A DNA stretch of 64,000 nt from Sphingobacterium sp. SGR-19. GTDB taxonomy: Bacteria; Bacteroidota; Bacteroidia; Sphingobacteriales; Sphingobacteriaceae. The notes under the pieces were generated by a model that did not search any database, was not told the DNA's origin, and was given only the letters and a program-made list of their open reading frames with translations. The DNA lies in contig NZ_JAAKGS010000012.1 of the NCBI RefSeq assembly GCF_011043555.1, forward strand, positions 51,238 through 115,237, read 5' to 3'. The position numbers and the translations under genes are program-made. Below, piece by piece: positions 26,374-36,739 of this stretch. Each line of letters starts with the position of its first letter. The first letter of the stretch is position 1.

Positions 26374-29300
26374 ATGTTGAAACAAATCACGAAAAATTAC
26401 TACAAAGCATTTTGTATGCTTTTGTGTGCGATGCTATGCCTGGCATCTGGTATCGCACAAGAAACCGCACGAAAAGGTGTTGTGAGGGATGCGGTAACAA
26501 GTAGCGAACTTGCTGGTGTTACGGTTGCTGTTAAAGGAACCTCAATCAGCACGCAAACGGACGCGTCCGGCGTGTTTTCGATCTCCGCGAGCAGAGGACA
26601 GGTGTTGGTATTTACGTTCGTTGGTTATGAACTACATACGATTACTATAGGACAGTCGACAACGTTGGACGTCAATCTGCGACCGTCAGATAATGTCTTG
26701 GACGAGCTTGTGGTTGTGGGGTATGGTTCACAAAGAAGGTCTGACATTACCGGTTCCGTTGCTTCTGTTCCAAAAGAACGCCTATCCAATCTCCCCGTGA
26801 CGAATGTGATGCAGGCCATCCAAGGAGCTGTTTCCAATGTCAATATTAGCCAAGCATCCTCTATTCCAGGTGATTCGCCGGCAACCCAAGTACGCGGGCT
26901 CAATTCGATGAGTGCTGGTTCAGGGCCATATATTGTAGTAGACGGTATACCACTAACAAAAACCGATGGTTCTATCAACGATATCAACCCGAATGATATT
27001 GAATCGGTTGAGATTCTAAAAGATCCTTCCGCTGTAGCAATTTATGGAGTGAACGGTTCCAATGGTGTGATTCTGATCACCACAAAAAGAGGGGCGACCG
27101 GAACGCCGACTATACGGTATAGCGGTTATGCCGGGGTTGAGGAGCCTTCCCACATGCTGGATCCTGTATCAGCAGAAGAGCTATTGGCAAGATATGCAGA
27201 ATATGCGCGGATCACCAATACAAGTTTATTTAACGGTGGCCCGGTACGCAATGAGTATGAATATGATAACTACCAGAATGGTGTAACGACAGACTGGTTG
27301 GATGCTGTTATGCAAACGGGAACCATACAAAATCATAACGTCGGTTTATCTGGCGGAAGCGAAAATGCGAAATATTATGTGTCGGTCGACTATTTTGGGC
27401 AAAAGGGTATTGTGAAAGGGTTTGATTACGACCGTTACTCTTTCCGGACAAATACAGATTTTGATCCGACCAAATATTTAACCGTGGGTACCTCCGCTTT
27501 TATTGCTGCGCATAATAGAGATGGCGGACGGGCAAACCTAACACAAGCCTTGGCGATGAGTCCGTATGCGCGTATGTATGAAGACGATGGTACGTTGACA
27601 CGGTGGCCAATGTATTCGGAACAATTATGGGAAAACCCATTGCTACATACCACTACTGATCCAGAACGGCGGGAGTTTAATATGTCGTTAAACGGTTACG
27701 CCGAAATGAATTTTGGTAATATTTGGGAACCTTTGTCTGGTTTGAAATACCGGTTTAACGGAGGATATTCTTATGTGCCGAAACGTACAAACGAATATCA
27801 CGGTTTATCGGTGTATAACGCCAATGGTTGGGGGCGGATACACAATGCGGAAAGCCAGACATACACATTAGAGAATATTTTGACATATGAAAAAACCATT
27901 GGTTTGCACCGTTTCGACTTTACAGGACTTTATGCAGCACGAAGTAAATACTGGCAACAATCTGAAGCCATAGGAGAAGTTTTTCCGAACGATGTATTAG
28001 AATGGGGAGGTTTGGGTACAGCTTCCACGCACAAAGTATCTTCTAGAGCGGATCTTTATCGTTCAATTTCGCAGATGGGCAGATTGAACTATGGTTACGA
28101 TAGTCGCTATATGTTAACCTTTACGGTGCGTCGGGATGGAGCATCTGTTTTTGGCGACAACCATAAGTATGGTGTTTTTCCTTCAGGCGCTGCTGCTTGG
28201 AACATTCATAATGAAGGGTTTATGGAGAGCACAAGAAATGTTATTGATAATTTGAAACTACGTGTTTCCTATGGTGTTGCCGGAAACGAAGCTATAAACC
28301 CCTATCAGACCCTATCTTTGATGGATTCCAATCCACTGGCTCTGGGCAGTTTATCAAATGCTGCACTGCGCTACCGTGTACGGATGGGGAATCAGGATTT
28401 ACGCTGGGAGAAAACAGCAGGTTTCAATACCGGGGTAGATTTTGGCTTGTGGGGAAATCGTCTAAGCGGTACGGTAGAATTTTATAAAACCAATACACAA
28501 GACATGTTGATCTTACAACGGTTACCTCGAATAACAGGTTTTGCGGATGTTTGGTCAAACCTAGGGAAAGTGTCCAATACCGGTATAGATGTGACGTTAA
28601 ATTCTAAGAATATTGTCAAGGATAATTTTAGCTGGTCATCGATGGTAGTGTTTGCACATAATAAAAACAAAATTGTGGATGTATACGGCGATAAGAAAGA
28701 CGACCTAGGAAATCGTTGGTTTATCGGACATCCGGTAGGTGTTATCTACGACTATACCCAAGTAGGTATATGGCAAGAGGACGAAATTGCAGCGGGTCTA
28801 CATAACGGATGGGATGAGCAAGCGGAAGCCGGAGCAGTGAAATTGGCTGATTTAAGTGGCGATGGGTTAATCAACGATGACGATCGTCGTATCTTAGGGC
28901 AAACTGCTCCAAAATGGACGGGTGGTATTACGAACACTTTTACCTATAAAGACTTCTCGCTAAACGTATTTATTCAAACGGTTCAAGGAGCCCTGCGTAA
29001 CAATCCACAAATTGGTGGTGCGGCTGATGAGTTGGGAAGACGTAGTGCGCCGGCAGATTTAGGGTATTGGACACCCGAAAATAAAAGTAACGAATGGCGG
29101 TCTTTGAGTAATCGCTCCAACATCTATGGATATGGTTTTCCGAAGAGTGCAAGTTTTACACGGCTGAAAGATGTAACATTAAGTTATAATATGCCAGCAG
29201 ATATCGCTAGCAAGATAGGTGTATCGGGTGTAACGCTCTACGCTAGTGGCAGAAACTTGTACACCTGGACAAACTGGTTGGGTTGGGATCCGGAATCAAG

Positions 29301-29397
29301 GGATATCCCAAGAGGGCACAGTCAGGATGGCGTTGGAGACAATACCAACTATCCGATGGTTCGTAATTACGTTTTTGGAGTAAACCTTACATTTTAA
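26374..29397 (+). CDS. SusC/RagA-like TonB-dependent receptor of the PUL
   Basis: Outer-membrane oligosaccharide importer, first gene of the polysaccharide locus. A signal peptide (about 1-28, LCLASGIAQE) is followed by one carboxypeptidase-D-like domain (about 33-110), the segment LDELVVVGYGSQRRSD, a plug with GPYIVVDGIPLTK and SAVAIYGVNGSNGVILITTK, and a barrel ending in YVFGVNLTF. The 1007 residues are usual. It has no STN domain, so control should come from the HTCS regulator rather than a FecI/FecR pair. The susD gene begins nine bases after its stop. Confidence 0.96.
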   Translation: MLKQITKNYYKAFCMLLCAMLCLASGIAQETARKGVVRDAVTSSELAGVTVAVKGTSISTQTDASGVFSISASRGQVLVFTFVGYELHTITIGQSTTLDVNLRPSDNVLDELVVVGYGSQRRSDITGSVASVPKERLSNLPVTNVMQAIQGAVSNVNISQASSIPGDSPATQVRGLNSMSAGSGPYIVVDGIPLTKTDGSINDINPNDIESVEILKDPSAVAIYGVNGSNGVILITTKRGATGTPTIRYSGYAGVEEPSHMLDPVSAEELLARYAEYARITNTSLFNGGPVRNEYEYDNYQNGVTTDWLDAVMQTGTIQNHNVGLSGGSENAKYYVSVDYFGQKGIVKGFDYDRYSFRTNTDFDPTKYLTVGTSAFIAAHNRDGGRANLTQALAMSPYARMYEDDGTLTRWPMYSEQLWENPLLHTTTDPERREFNMSLNGYAEMNFGNIWEPLSGLKYRFNGGYSYVPKRTNEYHGLSVYNANGWGRIHNAESQTYTLENILTYEKTIGLHRFDFTGLYAARSKYWQQSEAIGEVFPNDVLEWGGLGTASTHKVSSRADLYRSISQMGRLNYGYDSRYMLTFTVRRDGASVFGDNHKYGVFPSGAAAWNIHNEGFMESTRNVIDNLKLRVSYGVAGNEAINPYQTLSLMDSNPLALGSLSNAALRYRVRMGNQDLRWEKTAGFNTGVDFGLWGNRLSGTVEFYKTNTQDMLILQRLPRITGFADVWSNLGKVSNTGIDVTLNSKNIVKDNFSWSSMVVFAHNKNKIVDVYGDKKDDLGNRWFIGHPVGVIYDYTQVGIWQEDEIAAGLHNGWDEQAEAGAVKLADLSGDGLINDDDRRILGQTAPKWTGGITNTFTYKDFSLNVFIQTVQGALRNNPQIGGAADELGRRSAPADLGYWTPENKSNEWRSLSNRSNIYGYGFPKSASFTRLKDVTLSYNMPADIASKIGVSGVTLYASGRNLYTWTNWLGWDPESRDIPRGHSQDGVGDNTNYPMVRNYVFGVNLTF

Positions 29398-29406
29398 AAT
29401 AAAGTC

Positions 29407-31116
29407 ATGAAGATATATAAACATACAAAATTATGCTCGGTGCTTGCATTGCTCTCTTTAGGGGTAGCATCGTGTAGTGATAGTTTTTTGAATGAGAAGC
29501 CCTATTCTGACTATGAGGCAGGAACTGGCGACCCTTCAATCGTAGAGAATCAACTCATAGGCCTCCATTATATATATGCCCAATTATGGGGATGGAGTGC
29601 GCGACAAGGATTTCTTTCCATTTGGCAAATAGGGATGGATATTACCAGTGCCGGAGCAACGGAAGGTGTCGAGAACCCTTTTTACCAATATGCCGATCTC
29701 AATTCGGAAAATGGGGGCGTATCTTACCTTTGGGAACGTTCATATCAGTTTATCAACAATGCGAATACGATTATTAGTTCGGTGGGCGACGAAAATCCAG
29801 CCGCCGCCGCCGAAGCACGCTTCTTTAGGGCTTATGCTTACAATACCCTTGTCACCTTATGGGGAGATGTTCCTTTATTGACCGAATCTATTGATGTGCC
29901 TACTTTTAATTATACGCGAACTGCAGTAGCAGACATAGATATCCTGATTGAAGAAGATTTGGAATATGCTATTGCCAATCTCCCAAATGTTGGGGAAGCA
30001 CGCTCTGAAAGCCGGATAAACAAGGACATCGCGAGACAATTAGCTGCAGAAGCCTATCTTCGTATGGGCGAGCGTGATGCTTCTTATTTTGAAAAAGCTG
30101 AAAATATGGCGTCTGCTATTATTGACGATGGGAAGTACCAATTGATCGATGCACGTTACGGAAAATATTTAGGTGAAGGTGGCGATTATTATCGGGATAT
30201 GTTCCGTCAGGGAAATATGCGCCGTTCCGAGGGAAATACCGAAGCGATCTGGACATTTGAATTGGAATATAATCGCGAAGTAAACGGCGGTACCATTGAT
30301 AATCCACAGCACCGAAGGGTTTGGCAACCGGCTTATCACAAATGGGAGGGTATGGTGAACGCTGACTCGCTTGGGGGGCGTGGAAACGGCCGTCTTCGTT
30401 TGAGCAACTTTATGAAGTATACCGTGTGGCAAGGACTGGATGGAGATATCCGAAATAGCAACTATAATATCCGAAGAACCACGAACTATAATCGTCCAGG
30501 TTATGAAGCAACGATTGGAATTGACGCAGATGGTTATCGTGTAGCAGCTGGTGAAGGAGTAAGAAACGTAACCATTAGGACGGGTGATCAGGCTATCCCT
30601 TTCCGTACGGATAGTCTAGAGGTATGGTATCCATTTCCAACCAAATGGGGTGGATATGATGAAACCGATGATTTTGGATATGCGTTGGTAAAAGATTGGC
30701 CGGTGATGCGTTTAGGCGAGACTTACCTTTTACGTGCGGAAGCACGTCTACGCCAAGGAAATAACGGAGGGGCAGCCGATGATATCAATGTGTTACGCGA
30801 CCGGGCATTTAAAGCTGCACGGGAAGAAAGTGGCAATACCAATCTAGGGCAGGTGAGCGCAGCAGATATCACCTTGGATTTTATCCTCGATGAGCGCGCG
30901 CGCGAATTGATTTCGGAAGAAAATCGCCGGATGACTTTGGTGCGTACTGGAAAGTTAAAAGAACGTATTGCGTTAAATGGAGATGACGGCCCAGCTAATA
31001 AGATTACATCGGGTTTTCAAGACTATCATGCTTTACTTCCTATCCCTTTGAGCGAAATCCAGTTGAATAATAAAGAAGGGGAACCATTGACGCAAAACCC
31101 CGGATATAGTAAATAA
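29407..31116 (+). CDS. SusD/RagB-like surface lipoprotein of the PUL
   Basis: Glycan-binding lid of the preceding SusC. The lipobox Cys is residue 23 (LGVASCSDSF). SusD landmarks are FINNANTIISSV, AEARFFRAYAYNTLVTLWGD, EAYLRMGERDASYFEKAENM and the C-terminal DERARELISEENRRMTLVRT with PIPLSEIQLN. The 569 residues fit. A hairpin terminator follows at 31131-31157, so the enzyme genes may be transcribed partly from a separate promoter. Confidence 0.96.
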   Translation: MKIYKHTKLCSVLALLSLGVASCSDSFLNEKPYSDYEAGTGDPSIVENQLIGLHYIYAQLWGWSARQGFLSIWQIGMDITSAGATEGVENPFYQYADLNSENGGVSYLWERSYQFINNANTIISSVGDENPAAAAEARFFRAYAYNTLVTLWGDVPLLTESIDVPTFNYTRTAVADIDILIEEDLEYAIANLPNVGEARSESRINKDIARQLAAEAYLRMGERDASYFEKAENMASAIIDDGKYQLIDARYGKYLGEGGDYYRDMFRQGNMRRSEGNTEAIWTFELEYNREVNGGTIDNPQHRRVWQPAYHKWEGMVNADSLGGRGNGRLRLSNFMKYTVWQGLDGDIRNSNYNIRRTTNYNRPGYEATIGIDADGYRVAAGEGVRNVTIRTGDQAIPFRTDSLEVWYPFPTKWGGYDETDDFGYALVKDWPVMRLGETYLLRAEARLRQGNNGGAADDINVLRDRAFKAAREESGNTNLGQVSAADITLDFILDERARELISEENRRMTLVRTGKLKERIALNGDDGPANKITSGFQDYHALLPIPLSEIQLNNKEGEPLTQNPGYSK

Positions 31117-31130
31117 ACGCTTGAAAGAAA

Positions 31131-31160
31131 AAGCCGGAAGATTTAATCTTTCGGCTTCTT
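31131..31160 (+). terminator. Terminator after PUL susD
   Basis: Arms 31131-31142 and 31146-31157 pair over 12 positions (one G-T wobble) with a 3-base loop, followed by a short pyrimidine tract. It would allow high susCD and lower enzyme expression. Confidence 0.65.
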
Positions 31161-31317
31161 CCCTCTTGTATTCGCAGAATACAAAAAAATTTTGCGATTA
31201 TAAAAATAAATGTTATTTTGACATTAATTTTAGGATTAAATCCTAACGTGACTACGACCAGGGAGAATAGCTTTAATAAAGAAGTATTATAAACCAAAAA
31301 TGTAAATAACTACTAAT

Positions 31318-32862
31318 ATGATAAACGTAAAGTTAAAACTGAGTATCATCTTGTTATCTGTCTGCATGTGTTCCTATGGGCAGAACCATATCAAATTAAC
31401 CGGCCAGCAAAACGAAGTCACCATTAACAAGCATATTTACGGCCATTTTGCAGAACATTTGGGCCGATGTATTTACGATGGTTTTTATGTAGGAGAGGCC
31501 AACGACTCTATTTCGCATACGGCCGGTGTTCGCAACGATGTGGTGGAGGCACTTAAGAAGTTGCAAATACCTAACTTGCGATGGCCAGGAGGTTGCTTTG
31601 CCGATACTTATCACTGGAAAGACGGGATAGGACCTAAAGGAGCTCGGCCTTCGATTGTCAATAACTGGTGGGGAGGCGTGACGGAAGACAATTCTTTTGG
31701 CACACATGACTTTTTGAACATGTGCGAGTTGTTAGAAACGGAGCCATATCTAGCTGGCAATGTCGGAAGTGGCGAAGTGCAGGAACTGGCGGACTGGGTA
31801 CAATATGTAAACTTCTCGGGGAAAAGCCCGATGTCTGATCTACGGCGTCAGAACGGCAGAGAAGAACCCTGGAATGTTAAGTTCTGGGGAGTAGGAAACG
31901 AAGCTTGGGGATGTGGCGGAAATATGACAGCTGAATATTACGCCGATATCTACAAAAAATACGCCACATTTATGGCCGATTGGGACAACAGTGGCGGGTT
32001 ATACCGTATCGCATCCGGAGCAAACAGCGCCGACTACCATTGGACAGAAACATTGATGAAAAAAATACCGAACCACCTCATGAAAGGTGTAGCGTTACAC
32101 CACTATGCCGTAATAAACTGGAATAAGAAAGGTTCATCGACAAATTATTCCGATGAGGAGTATTTCAAAACGATGAAATCCGCTTGGTTTATGAATGAGC
32201 TTATCGAAAAACATACCGCTATTATGGACAAATACGATCCACAAGGTAGGGTAGACTTGGTGGTTGACGAGTGGGGCGGTTGGTACGAAGTGGAGCCGGG
32301 AACCAATCCAGGGTTTCTATACCAACAAAATACCATGCGGGACGCCATGATTGCAGGAATGACGTTAAATATCTTTCATAACCACGCCAAACGTGTAAGG
32401 ATGGCAAATCTTGCGCAGACGATTAATGTTCTGCAAGCCGTCATCCTAACGAAAGGTAAGGATATGATCCTGACGCCAACTTATCATGTGATGGAAATGT
32501 ATAAGGTGCATCAAGATGCCCAATTGATTCCTATAACATTGGAAAGCGACAACTATCAATACGGCGACGACGCGATCCCGGCCCTATCAGCTTCTGCATC
32601 GAAAGACAAACAAGGAAAAGTGCATATCTCCGTTGTCAATATCGATCCTAACCAGCAAAAGAAGGTCTCGTTGGATTTGGGAGCGATACAGGCTAAGAAG
32701 GTAACGGGGCGAATTCTGGCAGCTAACAGTTTACGAGAGCATAACACCTTCGAGCAACCACATACGGTGCTTCCGAAAGAATATAAAGAAGCTAAGTTAC
32801 AAGGAAACCGCATCGAAATAAACGTGCCTGCGCACTCGGTTATTGTATTGGAACTTATTTAG
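31318..32862 (+). CDS. GH51 alpha-L-arabinofuranosidase, short form
   Basis: Retaining exo-enzyme releasing alpha-L-arabinofuranose from arabinan or arabinogalactan side chains. A signal peptide ends near residue 21 (CSYGQN). A TIM-barrel contains HIYGHFAEHLGRCIYDG and NLRWPGGCFADTYHW. The acid/base is E195 in GVGNEAWG and the nucleophile E318 in VVDEWGGWY, a spacing typical of GH51. A C-terminal beta-sandwich ends in VPAHSVIVLELI. The 514 residues match the compact GH51 type. It begins the run GH51-GH51-BNR-GH43, with 24 bp to the next gene. Confidence 0.95.
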   Translation: MINVKLKLSIILLSVCMCSYGQNHIKLTGQQNEVTINKHIYGHFAEHLGRCIYDGFYVGEANDSISHTAGVRNDVVEALKKLQIPNLRWPGGCFADTYHWKDGIGPKGARPSIVNNWWGGVTEDNSFGTHDFLNMCELLETEPYLAGNVGSGEVQELADWVQYVNFSGKSPMSDLRRQNGREEPWNVKFWGVGNEAWGCGGNMTAEYYADIYKKYATFMADWDNSGGLYRIASGANSADYHWTETLMKKIPNHLMKGVALHHYAVINWNKKGSSTNYSDEEYFKTMKSAWFMNELIEKHTAIMDKYDPQGRVDLVVDEWGGWYEVEPGTNPGFLYQQNTMRDAMIAGMTLNIFHNHAKRVRMANLAQTINVLQAVILTKGKDMILTPTYHVMEMYKVHQDAQLIPITLESDNYQYGDDAIPALSASASKDKQGKVHISVVNIDPNQQKKVSLDLGAIQAKKVTGRILAANSLREHNTFEQPHTVLPKEYKEAKLQGNRIEINVPAHSVIVLELI

Positions 32863-32886
32863 CGAATTTTTAAAAACATCGATATA

Positions 32887-34866
32887 ATGCAAGATAAATA
32901 CATGAAAAGGATATTGTCATTAACAACTGTTTTTGCCATTTGCGGAACTTTTCTTTTTGCCCAAAATGCAATTGATCTGCAGGTGCAATTAGATAAGGCT
33001 TCCGGGAAAATATCGCCACATATGTGGGGAATATTTTTTGAAGATATTAATATGGGCGCCGATGGCGGAATATATGCGGAATTAGTGAAAAACCGCTCTT
33101 TTGAGTTTGACCATCCAATGATGGGGTGGAAGCGTCTGGGAAAGGTACCGGAAGGTACTTTCTTAATTGTCAACGACGGTCGGCGCAAGGGTAATCCCCG
33201 TTCGTTGAAAATACATAAAGCTGCCGACATCAAGATAGGTTTGCAAAACGAAGGATTTAGAGGAATGGGGGTAAAACAAGGAAATGATTATGAATTTTCG
33301 TTGCTTTATCGACAGGCATCTCCAGGCATGCAGGTGAAGGTGGAGTTGCTGAACGAAAATGACAAGGTGATAGGTACCGCGGCGTTGCCATTGTCCGAAG
33401 GAGCAAACTGGCAATCGGGTACTGTCGTATTTACATCGGCAGAAACTTCGCCAAAGGGAAAACTAAATGTTTGGTTTGAGGGAGCAGGCGATGTGGAAGC
33501 TGATATGTTGTCACTTTTCCCGAAAGACACATGGAAAGGTAGGTCTAAAGGGCTAAGAAAAGATATGGTGCAGATATTGGCGGACATGAACCCCGATTTT
33601 CTCCGTTTCCCGGGTGGGTGTATTGTCGAAGGAAGAGATCTAGCCAATCGATTCCAGTGGAAAAAAACCGTAGGTCCGATCGAAGAAAGAGAACTTATCA
33701 TCAACCGCTGGAATACAGAATTTAACCACCGGCTAACCCCGGATTATTTTCAAACATTTGGACTTGGGTTTTATGAATATTTCTTATTGGCAGAAGATAT
33801 CGGTGCCGAAGCAGTACCTATTCTAAATTGTGGGATGGCATGCCAATTTAACACGGGGGAGGTGGTTCCGCTGGACGAATTGGACGAATACGTTCAAGAT
33901 GCATTAGATCTGATAGAATTTGCTAACGGTGACACGAGCACACCGTGGGGCAAGCTACGTGCCGAAATGGGACATCCTGAACCTTTCTATTTAAAAATGT
34001 TGGGTGTTGGTAACGAAAACTGGGGGCCGCAGTACATTGAAAGACTCGGCGTATTCCAAAAAATACTGCAGGAAAAGCATCCCGAGATTGAAATCATAGC
34101 CAGTTCAGGAACTGACCCTGAAGGTGAGCGATTCGAATTTCTGGACGGAAAACTCCGCGCGATGAACATCGATATCGTAGATGAACACTATTATCGCCCA
34201 CCGGCGTGGTTCCTCTCAAGCGCCGACCGTTATGATGATTACGATCGTAATGGTCCTAAGATTTTTGCAGGAGAATACGCGTCGCACACGACACGTCCAC
34301 AAGGTCCGGGAAGAAGTACATGGGAAGCAGCGTTATCCGAAGCCGCTTTCTTAACGGGATTGGAGCGTAACGGTGATGTGGTAACGATGGCGTCTTATGC
34401 ACCGCTGTTTGGCCATGTAGACGGTTGGCAATGGTCTCCTGATCTCATCTGGGTCGACAATCTGCAGGTATACGGCACGCCAAGTTATCATGTACAGAAA
34501 TTATATTCTTTACATAAGGGAACAGATATCATACCCGTGAAGCGGAATGGTCAAAATGTGACAGGCCAAGACAGCTTATACGCGTCTGCTGTTTACGATG
34601 CCGATACGAACGAACTGATCATAAAATTTGTGAATTATAACGACCAACCGATAGTCGCTAATCTTCAACTGGATACGAAGAAAAAGATAGAAGGAGCCGC
34701 AACAAAGATTATATTGGCAAACGAAAATCTTGATGTAGCCAATAGTTTGGAAGAACCACTGAAAATACAACCGCAAACAACGCAGGTAAATTATAAAGGC
34801 AAAACAATTAAAGATACATTTCTTCCCTATTCGTTCACCGTGATTAAAGTGCCGGTAAATTTATAG
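32887..34866 (+). CDS. GH51 alpha-L-arabinofuranosidase, long form with N-terminal binding domain
   Basis: Second, divergent GH51 enzyme. The ATG at 32887 is used; a second ATG at 32902 (MKRILSLTTVF) also gives a good signal peptide and may be the true start. The opening KISPHMWGIFFEDINMGADG and a carbohydrate-binding-like segment (about 75-205) precede the barrel with PDFLRFPGGCIVEGRD. The acid/base is E377 in GVGNENWGPQ and the nucleophile E463 in FAGEYASH. It ends with an alpha-L-arabinofuranosidase C-terminal beta domain (FLPYSFTVIKVPV). Having both long and short GH51 types suggests cleavage of different arabinosyl linkages. Confidence 0.94.
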   Translation: MQDKYMKRILSLTTVFAICGTFLFAQNAIDLQVQLDKASGKISPHMWGIFFEDINMGADGGIYAELVKNRSFEFDHPMMGWKRLGKVPEGTFLIVNDGRRKGNPRSLKIHKAADIKIGLQNEGFRGMGVKQGNDYEFSLLYRQASPGMQVKVELLNENDKVIGTAALPLSEGANWQSGTVVFTSAETSPKGKLNVWFEGAGDVEADMLSLFPKDTWKGRSKGLRKDMVQILADMNPDFLRFPGGCIVEGRDLANRFQWKKTVGPIEERELIINRWNTEFNHRLTPDYFQTFGLGFYEYFLLAEDIGAEAVPILNCGMACQFNTGEVVPLDELDEYVQDALDLIEFANGDTSTPWGKLRAEMGHPEPFYLKMLGVGNENWGPQYIERLGVFQKILQEKHPEIEIIASSGTDPEGERFEFLDGKLRAMNIDIVDEHYYRPPAWFLSSADRYDDYDRNGPKIFAGEYASHTTRPQGPGRSTWEAALSEAAFLTGLERNGDVVTMASYAPLFGHVDGWQWSPDLIWVDNLQVYGTPSYHVQKLYSLHKGTDIIPVKRNGQNVTGQDSLYASAVYDADTNELIIKFVNYNDQPIVANLQLDTKKKIEGAATKIILANENLDVANSLEEPLKIQPQTTQVNYKGKTIKDTFLPYSFTVIKVPVNL

Positions 34867-34881
34867 ACTTAATCAAATGTT

Positions 34882-36714
34882 ATGGATAATAGGATCAAAA
34901 AAATATGCTACATAGTTTTACTTCTTTTAGGGCATCTTTTGAATGCTGCTACGCCAGTTTTCGGACAAGGATATGAAGTATCTCCCGAAGGAGCATGGTG
35001 TTGGTTCGCCGATCCGAGAGCTATCCATCATGAAAACCCAAAAAAGAAAATCCAAAACACATATATCGGTTATATTGATGTGCGCGGCAACATCAAGGTG
35101 ATGCAGTACGATTTTGTAAAAAATGAACAGGTGGAGGTATTGGTACGCTCTTGGTTTCAGCCTGATGACCATAATAACCCCACGTTTTTGGTCTTGCCCG
35201 ATGATCGGGTGATGGTGTTTTATTCTCGCCATACCGATGAACGTTGTTTTTATTACCGGATTTCACAAAAGCCGGGCGATATCACAACACTAGGTGAAGA
35301 AAAACGGCTGGAAACAGATCACAATACAACATATCCATCACCTTTTATCTTGGCAGACGACCTAAAACATTTTTATCTCTGTTGGCGAGGATTGAACTGG
35401 CATCCGACTATCGCTCGTTTGTCCTTACCGGATGCAGCAGATAACGTAGCCTTCGTAGGTGAGCCACGTCAGATTGTACAATCTACAGGTTCCCGACCTT
35501 ATGCTAAATATGTATCCAATGGTAAAGACAAAATTTATATCGCGTATACGACAGGCCATCCGGATAACGAAAATCCAAACTTCTTGTACTTCAGCTATGT
35601 GAATATAAATAGCCTGACATTGCACGACGTACAAGGTATGGAACTCGCAAAAATTGAAGAGGAGGCTTTTCGTGTGAACAAAACGGATGCACATGTACAG
35701 GCGTTTCCGACCACAGTAGTGGATAATCCGCAACAGCGCGATTGGGTTTGGCAGGTGGCCATTGATAAAGATGGTTCTCCCGTGATTGCCTTTGTGCGAA
35801 TTAGCAAAGATAAGAGGTCGCACGAATATTATTATGGGAAATGGACGGGAACGGAATGGAAAAAGACGTTTTTAGCAAACGGTGGAGGACATTTTCACCA
35901 GACGGAAAACGTAGAAATGTGTTATAGTGGCGGAATGACAATTGATCCGGATAAGGTAAATGAGGTATATTGTTCCGTCCCGATGGCCGGTACGCATGGA
36001 TCTGTATATGAGTTGATAAAATATACCCTTGATGATGCGGGTGATATCCTGTCGACGGAAGCGATTACATCCAACTCACCGAAGAATAATATACGACCTT
36101 ATATGATCAAGGGAAGTCTGGGGATACCGCTGCGCCTGACTTGGATGCATGGGGATTACTATGATTGGATTGTAAGCAAATCGCGTCCGGGTTATCCAAC
36201 GGCGATTCACAGTGACTTTAAAGGCATGAACACGACTGTTGATCTTACCGAAGGAGTCGTCAGCAAGGAGAATGGTTTTCACGGCAAACTTGGCAAGAGA
36301 TTTACGATTTCATTGGATGTAGTGACTGATACGACAAATTATGAAGGCACGTTGTTCCAGATTGGAGATTTGTCTTATCGGTTGGATAGCAATAGCTTGA
36401 AACCACAAGTTGAGTTTAAAGGAACAATATACCCCAGCACAAATGTACTTGGCTCTTCCGATACTTGGAGGCAATATAGTCGCGGTACGAGCGGAAAATG
36501 GTATGCTCCTAAAAAACTACAGCGTTTCAAGTTGACCTTAACGTATGAAAAAGGAATCTTGTATACCTATATTAACGATCTGTTGGATCAACGTATCGTG
36601 ATTGGAAAAATTAATCAACCAGCCGTTAAATGGACATCGCCCAATAGTTGGGTTCAAGGTATTCAAGTCTATAATCGTGTATTAAATAATCAGGAGATAA
36701 CCGTCCTCCATTAA
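34882..36714 (+). CDS. BNR_4 beta-propeller protein with C-terminal LamG-like domain
   Basis: Signal peptide (about 1-28, ATPVFGQGY), then a seven-bladed-propeller-type BNR_4 region (about 30-440) with GAWCWFADPRAIHHEN, HNNPTFLVLPDDRVMVFYSR, TYPSPFILADDLKHFYLCWR and HFHQTENVEMCYSGGM. Residues about 450-610 form a concanavalin/LamG-like sandwich (GKRFTISLDVV, WTSPNSWVQGIQVYNR). BNR_4 propellers include polysaccharide lyases (PL24/25/27 type) and the L-rhamnosidase family GH145, several acting on rhamnose-glucuronate ends. Its place among arabinofuranosidases fits trimming of arabinogalactan caps. The exact reaction cannot be assigned from sequence alone. Confidence 0.85.
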   Translation: MDNRIKKICYIVLLLLGHLLNAATPVFGQGYEVSPEGAWCWFADPRAIHHENPKKKIQNTYIGYIDVRGNIKVMQYDFVKNEQVEVLVRSWFQPDDHNNPTFLVLPDDRVMVFYSRHTDERCFYYRISQKPGDITTLGEEKRLETDHNTTYPSPFILADDLKHFYLCWRGLNWHPTIARLSLPDAADNVAFVGEPRQIVQSTGSRPYAKYVSNGKDKIYIAYTTGHPDNENPNFLYFSYVNINSLTLHDVQGMELAKIEEEAFRVNKTDAHVQAFPTTVVDNPQQRDWVWQVAIDKDGSPVIAFVRISKDKRSHEYYYGKWTGTEWKKTFLANGGGHFHQTENVEMCYSGGMTIDPDKVNEVYCSVPMAGTHGSVYELIKYTLDDAGDILSTEAITSNSPKNNIRPYMIKGSLGIPLRLTWMHGDYYDWIVSKSRPGYPTAIHSDFKGMNTTVDLTEGVVSKENGFHGKLGKRFTISLDVVTDTTNYEGTLFQIGDLSYRLDSNSLKPQVEFKGTIYPSTNVLGSSDTWRQYSRGTSGKWYAPKKLQRFKLTLTYEKGILYTYINDLLDQRIVIGKINQPAVKWTSPNSWVQGIQVYNRVLNNQEITVLH

Positions 36715-36739
36715 TCCAACACATATATTCAGACAAAAT